Assembly (NCBI GenBank): GCA_900660155.1
Contig: CABFPE010000187.1
Span: 1,066,563-1,119,021, forward strand
Length of the DNA: 52,459 bases
Reading direction: 5' to 3'
From: Hofstenia miamia
Lineage: Eukaryota > Xenacoelomorpha > Acoela > Hofsteniidae
The position numbers were made by a program, and so were the translations under genes. Shown piece by piece: positions 34,601-42,752 of this stretch. Numbering within the stretch: the stretch's first letter is position 1; each line of letters opens with the position of its first letter. The notes under the pieces are model-generated. The model did not search any database. It was given only the letters and a program-made list of their open reading frames with translations, and was not told where the DNA came from.

Positions 34601-34773
34601 CATTCTCACATATTACCACAATGAAGTGGAATAATTTAAGTAAAGTTATTTATAATTCACCCAATTTAAAAAATTTTAAGAAAAGACTTAAAAATTCATT
34701 ATTACAAATCCAGAACACACTCGGGGAAGTAAACATTATAGAAAATATACAGTGTGCAAATAATCTATTATAA
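31633..34773 (+). CDS. LINE A ORF2 protein: 2A leader, APE endonuclease, reverse transcriptase
   Basis: 1046 codons from ATG 31633, the first ATG after the ORF1 stop; the frame is also open upstream inside ORF1. Residues 1-25 are hydrophobic and signal-like (MRFVFSILIVYVILFAHYNY). Residues 76-84 are GDIELNPGP, a 2A ribosome-skipping motif. Seven Tyr (95-101) follow. The APE endonuclease spans about 103-320: LNVRSL, LTETWL (Glu135), LGDFNAN (Asp246, Asn248) and SDHN (Ser304-His306). The RT spans about 590-870: NYRPIS (607 on), LDLSKAF (Asp679), QGVPQGTVLGP (734 on) and QYADDT (Asp768, Asp769). The C-terminal domain has SHFHYCSFLFYN, a usual thumb feature. All catalytic residues I can identify are present. 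The enzyme would nick target DNA and prime reverse transcription there. ORF2 translation probably depends on termination-reinitiation or readthrough after ORF1, given the 1-nt gap; this is inference. Confidence 0.92.
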   Translation: MRFVFSILIVYVILFAHYNYSHLIAPTNLSINFQCRKQIVSNKNLDLLIETIKFNVSLFVVETFRNLINIILIISGDIELNPGPVYTDDKLTNIYYYYYYYKIVYLNVRSLAANKNEFFHIAREIGKNTIFALTETWLSDCDNKCYNPDPSYFNMFSKNRTGRGGGLMLLIPKFIKAKARLDLEIDDNRFESLWVEFSSLTLNNKTELINVSYNPNKNILLHFSEHKKLELDIAINENKPINILGDFNANFFTKYESEKIYSICNEYCLKIVNDSISTRNNNLIDYFLTDTSLNFRTYVFESFSDHNLCIYVSNHSPKTPARKFIYKRDYTNFSDKEFENLLKNVAWDYIYTLKSGNDMLKFIEKQLDFALTKLAPYSRKRVNQKPRFVNQKQRDSAEIRNHVAYKNQLYQLARETPCDINWDNYRNAKKLITKLRKVNHSKHVKECFKNLSNSKNKWDYIKKLVGVSQKSNCDFEEMRIGTSISKNKIEIANHLNTTFANLGKFHFNKPPKNIIVSNKHKVNSNTFNFRLLTYHELKNIVAKIDKNKSIGSNRIPYFIIKNHLHIFGDHLLLAFNQCIMDNEFPQTLKDADVSPVYKNGDPLEAPNYRPISITHPFSKLFEKLISIQMYEFIAENKILSNNQFGFRMGHSTSDAILSITEKIKLNLAKKQTCTVALLDLSKAFNSMNFHILKKKLLQQGFGINAVKFIMSFLENRRQRVRINNVFSKYVHLDQGVPQGTVLGPILFALYINDLSLYTKDSIVYQYADDTCLINTGKNAIISTKSLQKDVESLINYFTLNKLKINIDKTQFIIFHPRDLAGTSEKITLKIQDTLIQQTNCVKYLGVELDKHLTFYQFFNSKIRKMANGIKMLYHVRDIGKMYHKQLINAFIFSHFHYCSFLFYNLTAKQKISLRKMYNWTVRTLNYIPKHESVNHIKIDYDILSPIYAIDFQSLCIIYQYYHQRDSLKFLSNYIVSNNRSKKLYSIFPNSFSHITTMKWNNLSKVIYNSPNLKNFKKRLKNSLLQIQNTLGEVNIIENIQCANNLL
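31810..31884 (+). other. 2A-type ribosome-skipping sequence in the ORF2 leader
   Basis: The peptide TFRNLINIILIISGDIELNP, then GP, matches the 2A consensus D-x-E-x-N-P-G-P, preceded by a helix-forming, Leu/Ile-rich stretch as in active 2A sequences. Skipping would occur between Gly83 (codon 31879-31881) and Pro84 (31882-31884). It would release an 83-residue hydrophobic leader and an EN-RT protein starting with Pro. 2A-like sequences are established in trypanosome L1Tc and in several APE-type LINEs of invertebrates. Activity here is inferred. Confidence 0.85.
31912..31935 (+). repeat. (ATT/TAT)n microsatellite inside ORF2 coding for seven tyrosines
   Basis: Seven TAT codons (31915-31935) after ATT keep the frame between the 2A motif and the endonuclease. 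The trinucleotide is the same as in the tracts bounding LINE A. Confidence 0.9.
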
Positions 34774-34861
34774 TTTTGTAAATATATTATATAGTTATTG
34801 TGAATGTGTTTTGTAGTTTATAGACTTTTTATGTATTAAGCAAAAAAATATATTGCTTTTG

Positions 34862-34885
34862 ATTATTATTATTATTATTATTATT
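34862..34885. repeat. (ATT)8 tail of LINE A
   Basis: Eight ATT units follow TTGCTTTTG; on the far side begins the minus-strand LINE C coding remnant. Confidence 0.95.
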
Positions 34886-35988
34886 CTTACTCACTGCTCC
34901 AAGTGCTTCTACCTTTCTATTTCTATACTTGTCTATCTTCTCTTTCTACTTGCTTTCTACATTCCTGTCCTTTGGTACTGCTATGTCTATCACTGTTCCC
35001 AATCTTTTCTCTTTGTCAACTACTACTTCCTCATTCTTATCCCCACTGCTCATCCTCAAGCCATCTCCATCTATGCACTTGCCTCTGGTCATTGCCTTCT
35101 CCAATGTCTCCACTTGCTTTTGCAACATCTCCCTTTAACTAGCATACATCTTCAGGTCGTCCATGTCCAACAGGTGACTCACTACTCTACCATTCTTCTC
35201 CAACTTATATCCCATACCTGTCTCCTTTAACTTTTCTGTGATGGGGATTAAGCTAACTACAAACAGAAGTTAGCAATTCCCAAGTTGTTGGCAGACATTT
35301 TATTGGCCTGAAGTAGCTTGCCTCACTACCTTTGTTTGGGTCCTTCTGTATCAGAAATGCCTTCCCACTACCATCCAATCTGGGCAGAGACTCACCACAC
35401 ACTCCTCCAATGCTACTGCTAATCTCTCATGAACACTTGTGAACTTGTTCTTTGTAGAATCTTCCTTCTTGGTTCTCAAACTTCATATTGTCCCTTGCAC
35501 TATATTTTTTCAGTTTTTCAGCTTCTGCAACTAATCTCTGCTTAAGCTCTTCTCTTGCAGCTTCTATAGTCTTCCCCTTAACTACCCTGCACCCATCCTG
35601 CACTGCCTTACTTGTCCTGATCTTCCATATTTGCCGCCTAATCTTTGCCACTTTATTCTCAATTCTTTTCTCCCATATGATCTTTCTGTCTCTCTTATCT
35701 TCTTGTCGTCTTTTCTCTTTCATGTCCATGCCTACATTTTTTCAGGCCCTCACATGCACCTGCATACACTAAGCTATTTACTTCAGTGACACTCCTAGCA
35801 TCTATCCTCTCCAACACTTTATTGACTTTTGCTGTCTCTACTGCTAGCTTGCTTTTCTTAACTCCTCTTGGAACTGGCATCCTAGTTCTCTCACCTATTT
35901 CTTCCTTCATCGTTTCCTTGTTTGCTGCTTCAGTTTCTGCGCCCACTGGTTCTGCTGCATCCGCCACTTCTGTCACAACGTCTATCAC
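34886..35988 (-). pseudogene. Internally deleted LINE C (MDDLK-type RT) on the minus strand
   Basis: Reading from 35988 downward, the frames give an N-terminal acidic region (VVTEVADAAEPVGAETEAAN), RSVTEVNSLVYAGA and a basic pre-RT domain (KIIWEKRIENKVAKIRRQIW, AAREELKQRLVAEAEKLKKY, ENQEGRFYKE). Next come RT start motifs IQKDPNKGSEASYFRPIKCL, PTTWELLT. The reading then jumps to LKETGMGYK and SHLLDMDDLKMYAS, the MDDLK active-site region, followed by LGTVIDIAVPKDRNVESK and VEALGAVSKN at the (AAT)n boundary. The RT fingers and palm between the two are mostly missing, so the copy has an internal deletion. The pre-RT and MDDLK blocks are those of one LINE family widespread in invertebrates, possibly of the RLE type (R4/Dong-like); the clade is not proven. 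It differs from LINEs A and B. The plus strand appears as pyrimidine-rich open frames, which are shadows. Confidence 0.82.
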
Positions 35989-35995
35989 TTCATAA

Positions 35996-36041
<46 letters not shown>
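35996..36041. repeat. (TA)n microsatellite at gap edge
   Basis: An alternating TA tract with one TATG interruption runs into the gap. Confidence 0.95.
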
Positions 36042-36149
36042 NNNNNNNNNNNNNNNNNNNNNNNNNNNNNNNNNNNNNNNNNNNNNNNNNNNNNNNNNNN
36101 NNNNNNNNNNNNNNNNNNNNNNNNNNNNNNNNNNNNNNNNNNNNNNNNN
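36042..36149. other. Assembly gap (108 N)
   Basis: Run of N inside a TA microsatellite; TA repeats resume at 36160-36190. Confidence 1.
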
Positions 36150-36156
36150 ATAAAAT

Positions 36157-36190
<34 letters not shown>

Positions 36191-36193
<3 letters not shown>

Positions 36194-38771
36194 TGGATTT
36201 AATATTTGTGAGTTTTAGGTTTCTATTTTGAAAATGGCGCAATTATAATCAAGTGTTAAGAAATATGTGAGCGAAGAAAGTTGAATTTAAACAAATTTTA
36301 GAAATGGATGATGCAATAACTAAAGAATTACGCATTTATAAGATCTTTGACGTCAGGAGAATCACAGTAGTGGCTAAATAAACACAATAAAACTTCAAAT
36401 AGAAAAGCTCTTACTAATTTTTGAAAATTTGCTTGTAGGAATCATGGGTTAGGTAGACTGAGATTACAGCAGAGCTCACTTTGCTACCATCAATTGCGGG
36501 GATCTCGATTGCACGCAGAATGCTAAATAAGTAAACCCAATCAAAATAGAAAACGTGTATAACATATTTTCTATTTGATTACAATTGATTAACTCCTAAA
36601 ATTTAAAATAACAGTTATTTCGCTCTTGAAAATGCTTCTTCGAATTAATTTTCAATTTTCTGATAAAAATTCTCACTTTTAACTAAATTGCTTCTCCATT
36701 TCTCTTTTCAGTTAAGACGGTACTTGGTATTTTACGGCTCCCAAATGTTAAACTCGTACGAACTAATGTAGAATATAAATATTCCTATTTAAAAGATGCT
36801 ACAAGAAATAGACAGAGCCTTTTTTGGTTAGGAGTGGCCAATTTAATGTACAGTTATTTTTTCATTCACATACAGTATTTACCTTTTCAATAACTTTTTG
36901 TAACCGGGGCACTTAATGCAGCCACAACCAGTTGCCAATTAAACAGCAAGCTTGAAGTTGCTTTATTGATTTTTAATAATTTTTTAAGAATGGATTACTG
37001 AAAATGAAACATCACAGAACTGGGATTTACAGTTTAGACTTTGAAACCATTTGAATTGAAAGTAAGTTGTTTAGACAACTTAGTGAAACAAAAAATGTAA
37101 GAAATGAAGCCAATAGCTAAATTTCAAAAGTTTTTTAAAAAATACAGTTGTGAAAAATAAACAGCAAGCATTTTCTTGCCTCAATAGGTCATGATCAATG
37201 ACACTGAAAGGAAATATCTTCGTTTCAATGTCGGTCGCAGTAAACGTCTGCAGCCTCAAAATGTTACTTCTCACTTTTCCTAAAATTCCATACTATATCA
37301 ATAAATAACAATACCTTTGATAGCATATATCACGTTAAAATTCAGAAGGATTACCAAGTTGCGATAAGTTTTTCACGCATTGAAGAAATATCTTCATGGC
37401 ATGCTAAAAAGAACTGAACTTACGATTAATTCCCTCAGTTTTCAGTTGGCAGCTGCTATTATAATCACAAGTGAAACCCTCTGTTTCTTTGCATTCAGAC
37501 AAAAAGGATACATTGACGGTGTGCAGTCTATGAAGGCAAGCACTCTGCGAAATGTGGAATTTGTTCTTCATCGGCGATATATTGCTATAAATGGTTGAGA
37601 AGTCAAATTTGATCCGTTTGACATAATGACGTTGCAACTATTTCCATTGATTTACCAAAATGTTTTATCGTAATCATGCTAGCATTCCCTTTACAAAATT
37701 TTGGTCTAAAGATGCAGCAGAATTTTGTAAAGATCGATTTTTGCGATTTCGTTATCAAATAGCAAGAGAGATTTATCTTCATATTGACACATTTGCTGCA
37801 CTCAGAAAATTGACAATCATCAATGAACAACTTCACCAAATTTCTTATTTCATCGGCGTGTTTGACACATGAGCAACTTGTCTGTTCAAACTCTTGTTCT
37901 CCACATATCATACAACGCTATGTAGTCTGGGAAATATGTTTGATGAATGATAAGAAATAAGCAAGTGTTTTTGTTGTCTTCCATGCATCGATGACCAAGT
38001 GTTCAAGAGCAAAAAATAGCGATACCATGCTCTTATTCAATAAAACGAAAATTGTAGCAGATGTGCGCCACAAAATGTGCAAGCAGTACGCAATGAAATC
38101 ATGATAAGGAATTATTTCAAGTTCACTTCCAAAACATGTTTGATGTCATTGGTGTGGACACTTTCTCTCACTATGTGCTTGAATGCTGAGGACATGTGGA
38201 CTATTCCCGCATGATAGAAGAAAGGCTTACTCATTATCCAAGGAGCGTGTGCTCCCATTCATCCCCATTCAAATTGGACTCTTAAGAAGCATATTGCAAT
38301 CCAAGCTATGGAGCACCTGGAGAATAAGCCGAGTAATATGATTTACAATAAAAAACATGAAATACCGCGCAGAGGGAGAAAGGAACCTGAAAATAACCTC
38401 AAGTCCAAGCACTCTGTTAAATACCAACAATTCCTGTGCAATTTTCACACAATAGTTTGCTTTGATTTTGTAAAACATTTTCTTTGCGTATAATGTGTAC
38501 ACTCTATTTTCATTTCACAAGTCATTTTAAGCAAAATATAGGATCAATCAAATATTACAATGGAGCAAAGCATAGGTTATTTTACACTCATATTTAATTT
38601 TAGATTTACCTCTTCTGATCGTATGCTGGGGCGTTTGTAGATCCATTGACCATAATCGTTATTTTACCAGATGCCGCATCCGCAAACTAAGAAAGTGGGA
38701 TTAGCTCACAAATGTAATATGCTTCAATATCAAAAGTAACATCAACTTCAACGGAATTCATCAATATAAAT
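36191..38771. other. No firmly supported gene; one candidate exon
   Basis: A 61-codon open stretch (36722-36904) follows TCTCTTTTCAG, an excellent splice acceptor. It reads KTVLGILRLPNVKLV then KYSYLKDATRNRQSLFWLGV and ends at a TAA. I cannot identify it. Short frames at 37404-37911 are Cys-rich on the minus strand, without a known motif. Confidence 0.4.
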
Positions 38772-38830
38772 GTATATATATATATATATATATATCTATA
38801 TATATATATATACATATGTATATATATATA
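38772..38830. repeat. (TA)n microsatellite, interrupted
   Basis: Alternating TA with TATCTATA and CATATG interruptions. Confidence 0.9.
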
Positions 38831-41420
38831 GCATAAATTCTTTAGTGGCATTGACAACAAAACCACACACGTCAAGTTTTCGATTTCATGGTTAGAAGAA
38901 AATAGCAACAACATTAATTTGCAAATTTCCGATAACTATAATATGTTCTATTCTACATTAAAATAATATTTTTTGGTATGGTTCTTGTTTACTTAAAAAT
39001 TTCTCTTCATTTTTAGGAAAGAGGCTCTATAATTTTTAAATCAACAGTTATGTTTGAAATTGTTTATTTTTGGCTAATATGAAATATTTTTTCACACATA
39101 TCAACCAGGCATAGAAAATTTCACAATTTTGAAAAAATCTAAGGAGTTGCTGCAGTCAGCGCTATCAGAATGTTATCAGAGTTAGGCGAACCACTCAGAC
39201 GCTTGGCAGTCGGGATCAGGAGACTTTTTAACGATCACAAAACTGACGTATGTTGTCAGAGCGCACAGAAAGCATTTGCCCAGATGGTTTATCTAACTTG
39301 AATGGCATAATTGCTTAATATGAAGTAAATGTTTTACGTTCCAAAGTTTCAAATGCTAAGACTGGCTTTTCGTGATTGTGGAGTACCTAATTTATAGTTT
39401 ATGGTATTGAGGAAAGATATCTAAAACATGTCAACATTGATGGTATTTGGAAATAGATTTTTTAGTTCCATTGTTGGTTTAAAAGTAAATAAAGCATATT
39501 TTATTTTACATTCAAGTGACTAAGCATAGGAATTTGCCTGATTAGATTAAGCTGATAAAATACATTTTGATTGAAGTAGAATTTAGGGCCTGCATAAGTA
39601 ATTATTGCAAACCTTTGCTTAAAATTTAGTTTGCGAAAAAATAATCTCTATTTGACAAATTGCTTTGTTTTAAATAAGTTCAAGCTAAATATTGAAAGCT
39701 TTTACATTAACACATCTATGGGATTTGTTAGGCTCATGCAATGCTGGAGATTTTTGCTAAATTTATTCTTGTGCTGCATTACATTCAGATAGGAATTTTT
39801 TAAATTAGAGGTCCGATGCTTATAAAAACATTATATTCTTTCCATACCTAAGGGTTCAAAGATTGAGGCCGTCTGATGTCCATGGAAACATTTTGTCTTC
39901 TGATGAAATATGTAACATTGACGCAATGATAGCAACCCCGAAACAAGGGTGGATGGGGCAAATTTTTGTACCAACTCAACTAACATTCGGACAATTTTAA
40001 AAAAAATGTATCCAACCCAGTTGTGAACAAAAAATCCTACCCCCGCCGGATCCCCAGATTGTTCAAAGAAATAACGGCGGTTTTACTTAGAAAAAAATTA
40101 GCAAAGAATTGTATGTTACAAAAGAGATCATACTTTCATGATATACTACAATATAGGTAACTTAATGTCTGTGCTTGACGTAACATGCATATTCTTCTGT
40201 ATAAGGCAAAGAGACGACCCTGAAATATCAGTTTATCTTGCTTTAAATGTAGAAAAATGCAATATTTTAAATTACATTTAATTTTTATGTTCATGACAAA
40301 GTGTAAAATGATTATGTAAGTATATGAACAATTGTTTGCATAAGAAATCAAAGACTTCGTTACATTAACCCTAGAACACCATTAATTTACATACGCTTAA
40401 AATCCTCCCAAACAACACGGTTTCATGCGCCATTGATGACACATTATTGTTTCTATTATCGGCCATTATTGGCGTTTGGCCGCTGAGCCAGTAATGGTAC
40501 AGTCTCTGATACACGCATAAACAACAATGAGCCAATAATAATGATTTTTAAACAAATTCAAATGATTTCAAAAAATATTAATATTTGTAAATATATTTAT
40601 ATCAAGGAAAAATTTTTAAAATTCTACATTTAAATATTTCGTATTTTTTATTGATTTTGCATTGTTTTTATTGATCATGGGTAGGTGTTAGACAAATCGA
40701 TTAGCCTATTTTAATGGGTATGTGTTATGGGCCACTCATTGCACGGGCACGGGTTCTATTCCAGCTTTTCATAAATAAGTTACTATCAAACCAGTAATTT
40801 TTCTTAGAGCTCTAGACGAAAAGTTTGAATTCCAAATAAACATAGCATAGTTGGTTATTACACCTATCCTAAAAATATTAATAATTGCAATTAGCTGAAG
40901 GTCGACGGTTTTTGTTTTACATTCTTGAGCAAACCAATGTGCCAATTTGCATTCGCAATGAATAGATAGTTTTAGCTGTAAAGTTCATTTAGAAACAGAC
41001 TAAGCTAACAGAATTTATAATGTCCATAGATTTATAAATATATGTATATATTATAAATCACATCTTACTTATATGTTATAGAACTACAGAAACCATAAAT
41101 AGAATGCGATAACTGATTGTGTCAAACATACTATCAAAAGACAAAATATGTATCACAAGCAACCATTAATGGCCTAACTATAAATACACCAATGAACCAA
41201 TATGAAGTTTTTGGCTTGGTTTGTCAAATCATAAATGCAATGCAAAAGATCCTTTTTAAAATTTGTAATTGACAGCATTCATTCAAATATATAATAATCA
41301 TGTACAATCTTACTCTATTCACTATATGGTAATATTTTTACTCAGAATATAGCATATTACAAAGCAAACTTTGATTTGATTTTTTTATAATATCAATATA
41401 TTTGGAAATACTGGTTTATA
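38831..41420. other. AT-rich region, no gene seen
   Basis: It includes GC-richer patches near 39130-39260 and 40425-40520. The left arm of a weak inverted repeat lies at 40464-40498, its partner at 41675-41709. Confidence 0.4.
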
Positions 41421-41609
41421 CCCCGTTTACACTTGACATGAGACATGCATGTCTTGTGTTTTCAACGAGCGAATGTCACATCTAAACACCCAAAACACTC
41501 TACATTCAACCACTCAAGTAGAGAATGTCGCGTGTTTTGTGTGTTTAGACGTGACATTCACTCATTAAAAACACAAGACATGCATGTCTCGTGTCACGTG
41601 TAAACGGGG
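41421..41609. mobile_element. 189-bp hairpin MITE (foldback-like) with TA flanks
   Basis: The left arm begins CCCCGTTTACACTTGACATG and the inverse of the right arm begins CCCCGTTTACACGTGACACG. Pairing continues through GAGACATGCATGTCTTGTGT for about 85 bp per arm with few mismatches, around a loop of roughly 20 bp. TA occurs on both sides (41419-41420, 41610-41611), consistent with a TA target duplication. There is no coding capacity. The structure would fold into an almost perfect hairpin as RNA or single-stranded DNA. Confidence 0.88.
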
Positions 41610-42752
41610 TATTATGTTTTTTGAAGTAAGTTAAGAAACTTCATTATTGAATAAATGCTGGATCTATTTTTGGGCCATTAATGGCGCAGCGCCAAGTGCC
41701 AATAACAATAATAATAAGTAATCAATGATCCTTGAGTCCTGTTGCTCGGATGTTATATTATTTTTGTCTCTGATAATATGTTTGCCTTTAAAACCTGTAA
41801 TAGTTTTCAGGGTTGGAAACGACCAAGGTTTTGAAAGAGCGGCCTGAAACAGCGCTCTTAAAATAAAACAAAACCGGGCTCAGTCTTGATTAATTTAATT
41901 AGTCTTAACCAATTATTTACTGACTTAAATGCTCTCTTTTTTAATAGGTGAATTTCAATGTATTTCAATGCTTTTAAGCTGTTTAAGTATGTTTTTAGTA
42001 GCTCAAACCAGTTCGGCATAAAATAGAATTGGCTCGAATCGGCTAAGCTCGAAAAAATTGAGCTTCTGATTTTCTTTGCATCATAATTTTATATTACTTT
42101 TGCACAAAGTTTCTTACTTTTTGAATGTAGACCACTAAATACCCAATTTGTTATTCAAATTAAAATTTTTGTAAACAGTCTTTCCTCGGAAAACTAAAAA
42201 ATGTTCTGCTCAAAAATCTACTTACGATAACCCATTGCCCCTCACTGCTATTTTTTTTGGTTCGCTTATTGATTAAAAGGTACGGAAAAAATTATTGAAA
42301 TGTCGTCACTCTTACTGCTGTAAAAAATCTAGCGCCATGATGTTAAAACATATTAAAAATTTAATGGCAAAATGAACTTGAACTCTAGCTTTATAGACCT
42401 TTTTATAAGGCCAATAATTTATGCAATATTTATGCAAGAGTAATTGCACTCTTTCCAGTGAAATAGGAATGTCAATTGATGATAAATGAAGTTCAGAACA
42501 AAATGATCTTATTGATACTATTGAATTTGAATGGAATTGAAGAGCTAATTTTTTTTACAAAATTAAATCAAAATTCCAAGTAAATTCGAAATTTATGAAG
42601 CAGAGAAACTGATATTAGAATATTTTTTTTTAAATTCTAAAATTCATTTTTTTTTGTTTTTTGAGTGTCTTGCCTTACCATGGTTACCCACCTGAAAATC
42701 CCGTTCCATGGGTTGACCCGCCTTATTTCCACCTCTACATTCATGATAGTTT
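41610..42752. other. No gene seen downstream of the cyclase gene
   Basis: C-terminal exons of the ADP-ribosyl cyclase gene would be expected here or further left on the minus strand, but I could not find them. Confidence 0.4.

Larger units (their letters stand above)
30510..34885 (+). mobile_element. Apparently intact two-ORF APE-type LINE (LINE A), (ATT)n-tailed
   Basis: ORF1 (373 codons) and ORF2 (1046 codons) are both open without frameshifts and are 1 nt apart. The combination of SGNH/esterase-like ORF1, APE endonuclease and RT points to the CR1/L2 group, but the clade is not proven. The element ends after an 88-bp 3' UTR in (ATT)8. No 5' UTR is visible: the (TTA)n tract runs into the first ATG, so either the UTR is extremely short or this copy is slightly 5'-truncated. 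The decayed copy at 17.4 kb shows that the lineage has been active in this genome before. Confidence 0.88.

Noticed and set aside
34903..35772. Plus-strand open frames rich in Ser, Leu and Cys
   Set aside because: They are the complement of the minus-strand LINE C coding remnant, whose motifs are recognisable.
35922..36242. Open frames across the gap near 36.0-36.2 kb
   Set aside because: They are N plus TA microsatellite, giving artificial Tyr-Ile repeats.
37603..37911. Cys-rich minus-strand ORF that looked like a possible zinc-finger protein
   Set aside because: Cysteine spacing fits no known finger, and stops interrupt the surrounding sequence in all frames.
40366..40385. TTAACCCTAGAACACC as a piggyBac-type end (also TTAACCCTTAACAAC at 20058)
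   Set aside because: The TTAA-CCCT start fits, but no matching inverted end was found for either.
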